This document shows, piece by piece, positions 11,557-22,576 of a stretch of 64,000 nt of DNA. Every line of letters starts with the position of its first letter. Position 1 is the stretch's first letter. Below the pieces are notes generated by a model. It was not told the origin of the DNA, ran no database searches, and saw only the letters and a program-made list of their open reading frames with translations. The position numbers were made by a program, and so were the translations under genes. Source of the DNA: Agapanthus africanus (taxonomy: Eukaryota; Streptophyta; Magnoliopsida; Asparagales; Amaryllidaceae); the NCBI GenBank assembly GCA_030015575.1, contig CM057342.1:263834867-263898866 (forward strand), given 5' to 3'.

Positions 11557-13618
11557 TGTAAGTCTACGGTAGTGCCCCGGCCGTCTTTCAGACGCCAAAT
11601 GCGGAACAAAAACTTTTATAACTGGCGCTATCACATACTATAAACCGGATTTGCCATTAACGCTAAACTAACAAACTACAAAGTGGGTAGAAAGGCTATA
11701 CCGAACGATCCGAGTCCTTCGGTCTTTAACCATCATCCCACGCTCCGTTGTGGCTGCTCCGATCTCCTGGCTCCTCGTCGAGGTGGCACCACATCTACGG
11801 ATCTTTAAACGAGCTCCCGCCTCTGAACCGAGGCAACTCGGACATGAAATTTGCTAGCCGACATGTCCAAGATTGATGTAGAGAATGAGTAGAACACTTT
11901 GTCTCGCTTCATCCAAAACCATAGATGAACGGTTAATGAAGTTGCCTTTTAATGGAATAATGAGAAATGAGCATATCAAATTTCATGAACCAAATTCCAT
12001 AATCTTTTTTCCAACAACCATATGGCTTCCAAAACCATGGTCGGCCACATAAAAGAGAGGAGGGGTGAATGTAGGAGCAAAGGGGGGGTGACCATTAGCA
12101 ATAATACTTATCACAACTCATCACAACATTAATGGAAAAAAACACCTTATCAAACCAATTAATGCATACAATGAATCATATAACACCTCACTAACCTAGT
12201 CACCATTTCTAGAAACTTCCTCATGACTCACCCTCATGACTCACCATAAGAAGAAAAGATAATTCCGCATTAAACTGAATGTTTAAGACGGGTGATAGAA
12301 AACTGGCAACTTCGAAAAGCGATCCCGAAACGAATTTCAGGATAACCCCGTAACAGTATAAACATACCTGCATTTGTATTACGACCGAATACAAATGCAA
12401 CTGAGACAAAGATATTATATCTACACAGTATAATACATGGATCTGGCTTAAACCAAAGCCCACCAGTATTATCTGCCCGAAATATGACACGTGCGTAAAC
12501 GCATGTGCATTTTCCGAACCCTGCCATAAAACCATACGGCCTATACAACGTTTCGCCCGAACTTGGGAAACTATCTGTGGGGGACTCTAATGACTCGTCA
12601 ATACCCTGGCAGTGGGTTTAACCACAAGCCGTCAGCGGCACTAGCTGTGCGTAACGGCTGCCCATGTACTGACCTCAAGGGAAGCCGATGAGTGAACTCA
12701 TCCTGAAACCCTACTAAGCCTAACAGTGACAATATACGTACAGTCCGGTCCGTTCGTCTATGAGTATCGCATATCGGGCCTAGGGGGCTGGTAACGTCAG
12801 ACCCCCAATAGCGGTATAAGTCGTGTTGGAGTGTAGCCCAGAACACCCTGAGATACTACTGGAGTACCTACCAGTAAATCTCCTATCTCGGCCGAGGGTT
12901 TTATGTAATAGCTCTCCTAGACACAGCGCGATCTCACTCCCAATACCGGGAGAGACGAATCCCCTGCCGATCCGCTCACTTGCCTCCATGTCGCTCGGGA
13001 CTGTACCCAAAAAGAACATGTTTGCACGACTCCTTTGAACCATGGTAGGGTTGGAATCAAAGCACAGTGGGAACTCACACGAGACAAATGACGACCTCAG
13101 GTCGATGAACTAACCTGTGCACATGTCACCAGGGAACTGCTATCTGACGCTAGGTATAAATACCAACTAGCAGGTTCCCGGTGAGTCCTGTCCGGTGTGC
13201 TCATAACCCAATGAGCACCTGTATACATCTTAGGTGATCCAACTGACACCAGTGGCTTGTGAGACCGGCCACCGCTCCTCGTCGGGGTCTCGACTGTATA
13301 CACTAGTCTATCCGGAGTATCGATGCCCTGTCTCGAAACTCGCACGACTAGGGACCACTATTAAGGATGTGCTTATAGACTACCTAACTCTCACGTATAT
13401 GATCGCCATCATACTGTTGGTAGTCAAGAAAGATCCTAAGGGCTCTATCAACGTGTAATAGTGATTAGTCACCTGAGCCTGTACACGACTGATAAAAGCA
13501 AACCAGATAGCATACTATCATCTCGAGTAAGACTGTGCTACCGGTATAGGTCCTCCTCAATCATTGCAATCACGTACCTGCGATCCAATAATTGATTTTG
13601 AGGGCACTATATCCAACA
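11557..13618 (-). mobile_element. LTR of an initiator-Met-primed retrotransposon
   Basis: This is 2,062 bp. On the minus strand it starts TGTTGGATATAGTGCCC at 13618 and ends CTTACA at 11557, with the primer site immediately after. It has the TG...CA ends of an LTR. The partner LTR is not in the window and the internal region is not coding, so the element is partial. The superfamily is undecided; the start and primer site would suit a Copia element with a long LTR. On its outer side it abuts a family T LTR scrap, so it may have inserted there. Confidence 0.75.
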
Positions 13619-13949
13619 GATTGTATACGGAGACTAATTTATGTTGACGCCCGTAGGGTGTGGATTAGTCCAAATCCGTATATTCTTAGATTTGGGTTTG
13701 GTTTGATTTAAGGATCATTAATTCATTTGGGATTAAGATCAACTTAAATGTTTGTTGAGGATATGTCGGTCTAATTTTAGGCTAAGATCTACTCAACAGG
13801 ATTTTTGGGATCATTCAAACCCAACAAAAGAGCATTTGGGCTCTATTGTCTTAGTTTAAGGACGTTGTGGTCCATAGCTAGTTTAAGGACGTAGCGGTCC
13901 AAGGAATTGTTGGTTGTCGGGACCCACCACCTCTCTGAAGACGTTGAAG
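13619..13949 (-). repeat. Truncated family T LTR fragment
   Basis: 'tgtatacggagactaattta' and 'gtggattagtccaaatccgt' match 4168-4230 in LTR copy 1. The match continues to 'cctctctgaagacgttgaag' near 13945. It then switches without a gap to plus-strand family T tail sequence. So an LTR piece in one orientation is joined to an internal piece in the other, which marks a rearrangement breakpoint at about 13949. Confidence 0.8.
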
Positions 13950-14437
13950 ACCCTTACGGCTCATAAAATTAAAAAGCCTTAGTTGGCAGGGATCTAAACA
14001 TGTTTTCTAAGCCACAATTGTTCAAATCAACAAAGGCAAATGATGATTCGCTCCTAGCAATAGTCCAGCTATTGCGATGCTGACGTTTAAACATGTATCA
14101 AACTCTAAGGCCTCTCACGGCAGATGATGATTCGCTTCTGGCAATATCCCAGTTGTAGCGATACTGATGACAAGATTGGTATTAGATTCTAAGTTCCTGA
14201 CTCGCAATAAAAATCAGCGAGTCGCAAAAAATATGCATATGAAATAGCCGAAATGATAGGGCAACTCGCAATAAAAATCAGTGAGCAGAAAAATATATGC
14301 ATATAAAATAGCTGAAATGATTGGGCAACTCGCAATAAAAATCAGCGAGTCAAAATAAAATGAAATAGCCGAAATGATGGGCGCCGCGAATAAATGGCCG
14401 AAATGATTGGGCAATCGCGATTTTCGCGATATAAAAA
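13950..14437 (+). mobile_element. Family T copy 3, internal tail, left part
   Basis: The sequence is colinear with 60630-61097: 'acccttacggctcata', 'atgatgattcgctcct', then repeated 'gccgaaatgat(t)gggcaa' and 'gcgattttcgcgatataaaa'. It is interrupted at 14438 by the LARD and resumes at 26569. 'aaaaa' flanks the inserted element on both sides (14433-14437 and 26569-26573). Confidence 0.85.
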
Positions 14438-16408
14438 TGTAACATTTCAGAAATTTAAAATATTATTTTTGGAATTTAAATAATAAAATAATAAATTTCA
14501 AGAAAACTATACGAGTATGGATTTGAGTTTTCGCAGGATGGTATAATTATATACCAATATTTTGGAAAATATTTGGGAATTAATATGAATTATTGATTAT
14601 GAAGACGTTTATTTGGATTTGGGCATTTTATAAATAATTATACAATTATTTACATACAAATTATGTTAAATTTGATTAGTGCATTACTAATTATGCATTA
14701 AGCCAAATCCATTTTTGTTAACCATGACTAATGCATCATGACACATTGTATTTTGTTGCATGTTTGGTTTCATTTGTAGTTGTTATTTGGTTTTAAAAAA
14801 GAAAAGAAAAGAGAAAATGAAAATATATTTTGAAAGAGAGAAGACATGATTTGACCATAATAATGAGGAGTGAGAAAGAGAGAGAGATGTATGGCTCCTT
14901 CACCCATTCCTTCTACCTTCATTCTTCTTTTCACCTCATTCTTCATCTCCCTCATCCTCAAGTTCCTCCACCTCTATTACCACCTTGCACCACCCTTAAA
15001 ACCACCTCTAAACCTGACACCACCTTCACAAAAAATGTGCACAATCTCATCCTACACCCCATGGTGAGATCAAGTTAGAGTTTTGAGCATCTTGAATCGC
15101 CAAAGAACTTTCTTGAGTTTCCTCCATGAGATAAAACCTTCACCTTCTTCAAGTTCTAAGTTTCTTAGGCTCAAGTGTTGGTGTAAAATCAAAAAGTTTA
15201 AGTTTTGGTGATCTTGGAAAATTCTAAGATGATATTTAGTAGATATTTTGAATTGTGGAGATGCAATTGAGGCTTAGTTAGTGACTACAAACCTATTAGT
15301 GATGGAATTCTGGACCAAACTTGAGTTTAGAAGTCCCAAACATGAACTTGGAATTTTCCGATATCGGGTTTTTGTTGAAATATGATGATCAATTAGAATC
15401 TGCTATGAATCGGGGACTCTAAAAATTAAGTTGCAAACACAGAGAGATGTGCAGGCTATTTAGAAGCTACCCCTGGAACCCGAGCCCCCAACTCCCCTTC
15501 ATGGCTGCCAAAATATCCGTTATGGCTGCAAATTGCGGCCTGGTCTTGGTGATAGGGTGTGGTTTTTGGTCTATAGCTCACTTATCTGATATCTAAGCCT
15601 ACCCTATATGCAAAATTTCCCAATTTCACTTAGGGTAAAATCTAGGAGTGTTTTTCCAAATTTCAGATTTCGGTTTACGACTTTTGAAAACTAGATTTTT
15701 GGTATTTGAGTTTTGCCTCGGTCGTTTGACGTTTGTACGTCCACGTCGGGAATTGTTTGATTATTCTTGCATGCGTGGACCATAGCTTCTAACCTATGTA
15801 CGTTTCGCTTGCCGTGTCGGTTTTCGGATTTGGTTTTGATTTCGTTACGATATGTATTGATTTGTAGGTACCTTCGCTTGGACTTCCGGGACGACGAAGA
15901 AGAACAAGACATTCATCGACTTCGGCTAGAGCAAGGATAGTAGGTGAGTAGATGTATATCTACAGGGGAAGTCGAGTGGATGGCGTATACACCCCCGCAA
16001 CCATAGTACTAGGCGAACAGAGTTGTAGTATATATATAGAAATATACGCCTATGTACATACGGATATAACCATAAGATAAGTACGAGATGATATGATGAG
16101 ATGAGGACATGATGAAATGTGATGGCATGAGTCAATATGTTTGATATGAGGATGCAAGGAAATATATATACACATTTACATATGCTATTATATGATATGA
16201 GATGATATATCTCTATATATAATGCAAATACCTTTGGTTAGAGGTCCACACTTCTCATTTTTTTTAGAAAAATAGAAAAAATGAGAAAAATCCTCACATC
16301 TCAAGCCCTCCACATCATCTTTCTCACCTCTCAAGCCCTCCACGTCATCTCTCTCTCTCTCCTAAAAAACAATTAATTTTTTATCTAGAACCTTCCATAT
16401 TATCTCTC

Positions 16409-16439
<31 letters not shown>
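16409..16439. repeat. (TA)n microsatellite
   Basis: An uninterrupted TA run inside the Helitron, next to the left edge of the fold-back element. Confidence 0.9.
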
Positions 16440-16443
<4 letters not shown>

Positions 16444-16446
16444 ATA

Positions 16447-16851
16447 ATGGAGGAAAGATGCCATAGGAGGGAATTTCCTCCTATAGCGTCAAAAAAATAC
16501 ACCCTCCCTCATTTTTTCCGCCGATCGGCATCCACCATCTTCATCGTTATCATCTAAAATATGGGTACACCAAATTTCATGTGATTCTACAACCTTTTCA
16601 CCATTGATTTAGCAATGTAAAAAGTTCTATTGTCCGTAAACAGTCAATTTTGAACCCACTAAATCAACGGTGAAAAAGTTGTAGAATCACATGAAATTTG
16701 GTGTACCCACATCTTAGATGATAACGATGAAGAATGTGGGTGCCGATCGTTGGAAAAAATGAATGAGGGTGTATTTTTCGACGTCATAGGAGGAAGTGTA
16801 TTTTTTCGACGCCATAGGAGGAAATTCCCTCCTATGGCCTTTTTCCTCCAT
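16447..16851. mobile_element. Fold-back MITE nested in the Helitron
   Basis: This 405 bp element has arms that are near-complete inverted repeats. The outer 44 bases, starting ATGGAGGAAA, match the reverse complement of the right end at about 40 of 44 positions. The arms continue inward, including 'atttcatgtgattctacaac' against 'gttgtagaatcacatgaaat'. The termini contain a second, smaller palindrome (CATAGGAGG...CCTCCTATG). TA flanks both ends, which would suit a Tc1/Mariner-type MITE. The flanking TAAT/ATTA is symmetrical, so a 3 bp Harbinger-type site cannot be excluded. Confidence 0.8.
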
Positions 16852-16854
16852 TAA

Positions 16855-16861
<7 letters not shown>

Positions 16862-16928
<67 letters not shown>
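16862..16928. repeat. (CT)n-(TA)n compound microsatellite
   Basis: A CT run at 16862-16884 continues into a TA run to about 16928, just right of the fold-back element. Confidence 0.9.
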
Positions 16929-16931
<3 letters not shown>

Positions 16932-16974
16932 TCTCTCTCTCCTCAAAAACAATTAATTGTTTATAAATATATAG

Positions 16975-17095
16975 TATGGAAGGTTCTAGATAAACAATTA
17001 ATTATTTTTTAGGGGAGAGAGAGTAAGTATATATATATATATGTATGGAAGGTTCTAGATAAACAATTAATTATTTTTTAGGGGAGAGAGAGTAA

Positions 17096-17125
<30 letters not shown>
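16975..17125. repeat. Duplicated AT-rich unit with an inverted partner
   Basis: 'tatggaaggttctagataaa' with 'caattaattattttttaggg' and 'gagagagagtaagtatata' occurs twice in tandem (about 16976 and 17044). Its inverted partner 'tatctagaaccttccatatt' lies at about 16382-16401. The Helitron body is therefore itself a large imperfect fold-back around the MITE. Confidence 0.75.
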
Positions 17126-17128
<3 letters not shown>

Positions 17129-19422
17129 GCAAAATAAGGGTTGATTAGAGAACCCTCTTCCAATTTTTTTAAAAAATAAATAAGACTCTAGAACCCTCAA
17201 CATTTCTCTCTCTTCTCCCTTCTTAAATTTTTTAAACTAACACGTGCAATGCACATGCATAAATTCTAGTATATATATGAGAATATGAGATACGTGACCA
17301 TAAATCCATACTTTGATTGATCATACCGTACGATAGATTATACCGTATGCGATATAATGTACATGACGATAGATCATTACTTTGATTGATGATACCGTAC
17401 GATGAATTATACCGTACGTGATATGATATACCGGATGATTGATCCGCACTCTTGACTCGAGAATAACGTACGATAGATTATACCATATGTGATACTATGA
17501 TGCTAGATCATCGACTTATGGATTGTCTTGATCTGGAAAATCATTGCTTTCTAATCACTTTGGTAGATAATAGATTATATTTGAACCATACCTATTTGAA
17601 ACTAACGAATCGTTAGGAACTTTAAATGACAATCTTAAGGGACGCTACGGATTTCCAAATGGTATCTCTTTTTCAAAACACCGTAGCCCCAGCTTCAAAA
17701 ACAACGATTCGTATTATTTAAACTATAACCGTATGGTTCATGTGTAATTACGTATTTTATACCGTTCATATTTACGTTGTATTATTTCCTCGCGACATAC
17801 GTACTACATTCCCGGCACTTATCTTTATATGGCTTCGTCTGCTAGGACGCATGCACCATTACCAATGATGCGCATGTTACACGTACACGGATTTGCCAGC
17901 TCACACACTCATCATCGGTAATTGCCATGCCACTTACACATTAGAACTGCTATATCGCCGTATTGTTCTTAAACTGTAGAATTATAGTCATTGTTCGATA
18001 CTTATTACCGCACATGCTAGTTTAGATTTTGCACTTCTTTACCTGTTTACGCGGCATGCTTACAAGAAAACACTTGCAATACTTTACAGTACTGTTCTGT
18101 GCTTTCATTTACTGTACCTTTATGGTTACATGCATATGAGATTCTATTTTTATGAGATCTCTGGATTTGAGAACCGTAGATATATTTTAAAAGTCTTATG
18201 ATTGTTTTTAAAAAAACGTTCTCTTGATATGATTTGTGGCATCCACCATAAATTTTCTCGATTCTGAGTTATGAGTATACCCGATTTGTGGCGTCCACCA
18301 TGAGTCTACGGGTACATGGTGGACCCGGTGCGGTACCCTGGGACAAGAAGATCATATAGAGAGACGATGAGCCCGGCAGGGGAGCACTACCGACCGATGA
18401 TAGTTTGGGCTCGGCGGATATCCGGAGGATACCGTCCGGAGTCATGTGATCAGATGGATATGAGGGCCGGTCCGATGAGACGGCGCCCGAGATATGAGGA
18501 TTTGCGTGTCGATGCTGGACACGAGTTTTTATGATATTTTCGAGTGTCGATGCTGGATACCCAGGTTTTTTGATAATTTGATATGTCGTTGATGGGCACA
18601 CGTTGGATGATTCACACGTATACATGCATATGATTAAAATGACTTGATACTATATACTGTTACTGGCATGACCTTGTTATCATTACACATATGTATACAC
18701 GATCACCCTAGATACCACAGTATTACTTTTATGTTACAGTATGACCTAGGAGATCGTTATACATTCGATTTCGGCCTGCTGATATTTTCTACTCACGAGT
18801 TGGCAACCCACCCCCGTTCACAGTTTTGGATCACTTTGGATCGTGATCACCTTTGTATATATTTATTTTGTTGTATCTAGTTAAAAGCTCCATCAACCAG
18901 ACTTTGTATATTTGGTAGACCTAGACACCAGACTTGTATATTCTTCGAGATTTAGAGCGAGATGGGTGTATTGTTCATGATTTTGAGCTTGATGATGTCT
19001 TGGTCTTCTTTATTTCCTTTCTGTGATTGATTTTTGCCTTGGGGTGTCGTATATATATTGTTGTGTGGTTATGATTCCGCCAATTGACGAAGAGCTAGCT
19101 CTCGCTTGGGGATGCCTATATTATTGCTGTGATGTATTGGTTTTGGATCAAAATTTACAAAGGAGGTACTGTCCGAATTTCAAATGACGAAAATGTTTTC
19201 AAAAATAGTATACAACCCACTTGCATTTTCATATAATATTACTTATACTTTTAAAAGAAGGATTTGAATTCCTTATGGCGTTATTTCAAAACTGCACCTC
19301 CATTATTTTCCGGAAAAGGTTTAGATTTCTAGGCTTTCGGCTTACTTGGATTACAGTGGGGTCCTATAGACTTCATGTGATTCTCGTGCCGGTCACGTAC
19401 CAATTCCGAGTCATGACAAAAT

Positions 19423-19434
19423 TGGTATCAAAGC
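19423..19434 (+). other. Met-type primer binding site of the LARD
   Basis: TGGTATCAAAGC differs by one base from the initiator-Met complement (TGGTATCAGAGC) and lies four bases after the LTR end CA at 19418. Confidence 0.8.
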
Positions 19435-19759
19435 ATTAGGTTTAACCTTGGTTCGAGTCTAGGTCTAGGTTTGACCATGCGGAGTCTAGGGCGTATATAT
19501 ATTTCGGAGCTTAGGCTTGACCTTACAGAACTTAGACTTGACTGAGGGGGTATTGGACCCGAATTTCGTCCCGTAGGTTGACCTTAGTTGATGGAGTAGG
19601 TAACTTAAGTAGAATGACGTACCGTGTGTATATTCCGCGGAATACTTATGATACGCTGCTCCGCTTAAGTGGCCATAGGATGTACATTTCTTGAGATTCG
19701 TGATTCTATTCGTTCCTATGACCTATCATCATCGATGGTTTCTTGAGGTTCCTGTCACA

Positions 19760-20900
19760 ATGTCTAGGAGAGCAGAGAGAGCTGCGACTAGAGATGCGGT
19801 CAGAGCGAGCTCGTCAGGGATGAGGACTGACCATGATATTCTTCCGGTGACGTAAGAACGTATCGATTTATTGTTTTACTAGTATTTCTCGTTTGAAACG
19901 AGCATTCGGGATCTGCACTGGATGATCGGGCCATTGATAGAGGCCAGCCAGATTGTGAAGACTGTGACATACAGTCTACCCCAGAGGTCGCGATGTTGTC
20001 TACCGTGCAGAAAGATGACCCAGCTGTTGCTGAGATTGACGGGATGTCGCCTCCAAAGTTTATAGGCGGGGATGTGACAGAAGGCCGCTAGTCACTCTTG
20101 GATAAAGTAACTAGGATATTTCGTTCGTTTGGATGCCCCTGACGCAGGTTCAGTTAAGTTGAATAATTCCAGTTTGAAGGATCTTGCTCAGACTTGGAGT
20201 GAATCGATCAAGAGAGGATATTTTGTTCGTTGGATGCTCCGATGCGAGATCAGTAAGTTGACTAGCTTCAGTTAGAAGGGTCTCACCCAGACGTGTTGTG
20301 AGTTGATCGAAAAATGATGAATGAAGCGTATTCCTCCGATGACTTGGACGAGTTCCAGAGGATGTAATTGTCCAGCTGCCTTCCACAGAGGGTTGAAGAT
20401 AACAAATTCATAGCTTCGAGTCCTTACGAGAGACTCCGGATTAACTGTAGCCGAGAATGAATTGCAGTACGCAGCCAGCAAGATGTGATTTCGAAGTGGA
20501 CGATAATGAAGACAGGTGAAATAAGAGGTTCATGCGAGATCTTAACGAGCTGTTGTTACTCCCCGTTGATACCAGAGGCTTGATACGTACGTAGGGGCGT
20601 TGGATACGACCATAATTCCCGAAGAGAGTCGTGATGAGAATGCAGCTGTCCGGAATAGAAAAGGATTAAGTAAAGAATACCAACTTCCGTACAGTTCGGC
20701 ATAGATGAGATCGAAAGAGACCATAGCAGGTTCTTTCCGAAATACTTCAGCGATTAGGGTCCAGACCCAGGATCGGTTGTATCATGCATATTCAGAGGGC
20801 CAGAGGCCGCCATCAGTAACGTACTACTTTGCGAGTGGTCAGGTTAATTGGCAAGGAGATGTTCAGAAAGGTGTCAGAACGGGACTGTATCCGTCACTAC
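19760..20900 (+). pseudogene. Relic gag of the LARD
   Basis: ATG at 19760 begins an Arg/Ala-rich start (MSRRAERAATRDAV). Recognisable Ty3-type Gag pieces follow, split by stops and frameshifts: PPKFIGGD at about 20052, LDKVTRIFRSFGCP at about 20099, and TVAENELQYAASKM at about 20448. A damaged CCHC zinc-knuckle-like stretch (YYFASGQVNWQGD, about 20823-20861) has both first cysteines replaced. No protease, reverse transcriptase or integrase was seen. It cannot make a working Gag. Confidence 0.65.
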
Positions 20901-21159
20901 TCCTAACCAGGCCGTCGGGCAGAGAGATTGTGGAATTGGTGATACACAGGGAAAATAAGGACCTGGGGACAGAGAACGCCAGACCGTGGGCAGGGGGTAA
21001 GTAGACGTTCTTGCTCTACCAGCTTTGGGTGCACCGGCACTTTTTGACATTGAAAGAGGTGTACCTCAAATCATTTGTTTGCGATTTGCGTTTTAGTGAT
21101 CTGAGTAGCACACTTTTATTGTTTGGACTTTGAGTTTTAATGATTTAGTTTCATGATGG

Positions 21160-21935
21160 ATGTTTTCGTGCACCGTAGTTGCACCTACTGGATATTTTCC
21201 TATATGCACAGTTGTTGCACTTGATTTATGTTTTATATATCTATTACATTAATTTATGATTTGTGCATATCTATTGCACTTGATATCGATTTTGTGCATT
21301 TATTGCGCATATTTATGATTCTGTGTATTTCGATACAGTCGATTTTGACTTCGTGCATGTTGTATGCACTTGACTTTGACTTATGCACTCGGTATAGTTC
21401 ACATGTGCTTACAATACATTGATATGGGTTTTGTGCACACAATTGCACACGTTTGTGATTTTATACACCTTGGTGTACTCGATTTTGATCTCGTGCATGT
21501 TGTATACCGCAGATTTCGATTCATACACTCGATGTTGTTTCTATGCGCTTTTGATATATTGACGCGTTTTCAGGCACCTAGTGCACCTGATATTTGTTTT
21601 CGAGCACTCTATTGCACTAGATGTTTTTGTGCAGACCTGACGCACTTGATTTAGATTTTCGCGCACACTTGGCGCACTGGATGTGATTTTGTGCACACCG
21701 GATACACTTGATCGAGATTTTTCATGCATGTTAGTTGCACTTGATTGAGATTTCCGTGCGTTCTAGATGCACTTGATGTTGTTGTCGTGCACACCCGTTG
21801 CACTTGATAGATGCTTTCATGCACACCCGTTGCACTTAGTTTTTGCTTCTGTGCACATTCGTGGAACTTGTATTTGACTTTGATTTTCGTGCACACCAGA
21901 CGCACGTGATATTTGGATACACTTATTGAGGTTGA
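21160..21935 (+). repeat. Degenerate minisatellite with GTGCAC/TTGCACTTGAT units
   Basis: Roughly 20 units of about 30-45 bp each carry a 'gtgcac...' start and a 'ttgcacttgat' end separated by T-rich DNA (for example near 21714, 21754, 21790 and 21820). GTGCAC is itself a palindrome. Units are strongly diverged at the left and more regular at the right, which suggests ongoing slippage at one side. Confidence 0.75.
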
Positions 21936-22563
21936 TTTCTTTCTGAGCATCATATTTTTATGATATATACTATATCATATAGTAACCGAGCAGGACTGGT
22001 CTGAGGACAGTACTTGAGTTTTTACATGCATCGATATTTACCGAAGAGGTTTTCAAAAAGGGGTCATAGTCTCACTATTTTCCTACGTGCCCATGAGTGA
22101 CACGAACTTTTACAAAGAAAACCTTTTGAGATATTTCAAAAAGACGGGACGCATATCTTGAGCAAATCATATATAGCCATATATCAATTTCTTTACAAAA
22201 TGAGCGTCAGCCAATTGTACCGTGAGTTACGCATCGCACGGCGATTTGGAAAAGATTTTGCATGTATTTTTAGTCAGCTTTTTAGACGGTTTTACAGGGA
22301 TGCGTACTATATACGTATTATAGTCTTGAGTATATGATACTCGAATTAAACAGTTTGAACTTGCATATGCATCATAGCTTTTATGATTGGCTCGACGTTT
22401 GGCGGAGTTTGATTATTGAGTTCTGCACGGCTTTCATGTGCACACGATGCGCTGTGATATTTTTGCATAGTCCATGTTTCGGAGCCCCGTTGATTTGACT
22501 AATTTATTGAAATGTTTTAATATTTGGGGGGTTTAAATTTAAATTCGGGGACCGAATTTATTT

Positions 22564-22576
22564 AAGGAGGGAAGAT
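22564..22576 (+). other. Polypurine tract of the LARD
   Basis: AAGGAGGGAAGAT directly precedes the 3' LTR start TGTAACATT, the expected plus-strand priming site. Confidence 0.8.

Larger units (their letters stand above)
16210..17269 (+). mobile_element. Non-autonomous Helitron, 1,060 bp
   Basis: The 5' end is TCTCTATATATAATGC and the 3' end is CTAG. A hairpin CACGTGC-aat-GCACATG (one mismatch) lies 9 bases before the 3' CTAG. The preceding base is A (16209) and the following base is T (17270), as Helitrons require. The 3' LTR of the same element at about 24325-24350 gives the empty site: removing 16210-17269 restores the 'gata|tatatatatgagaatatg' junction with no target duplication. No helicase frame is present, so it would need an outside RepHel protein. 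Confidence 0.85.
14438..19418 (+). repeat. 5' LTR of the LARD (contains a Helitron)
   Basis: It starts TGTAACATTTCAGAAATTT and ends GAGTCATGACA. The length is 4,981 bp, or 3,921 bp without the Helitron at 16210-17269. It lacks about 90 bp found in the 3' LTR near 25890-25975. A (TA)-rich stretch and 'tatatatttattttgttgta' near 18860 resemble the promoter-proximal part of plant Ty3-type LTRs; the exact start site is not visible. Confidence 0.9.

Noticed and set aside
16400-17125. TA-rich stretches as a replication origin or matrix attachment site
   Set aside because: They are ordinary TA microsatellites flanking nested transposons; nothing specific supports another role.
20705-21004. 99-codon frame in the LARD body
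   Set aside because: It contains only a damaged zinc-knuckle segment of the gag relic.
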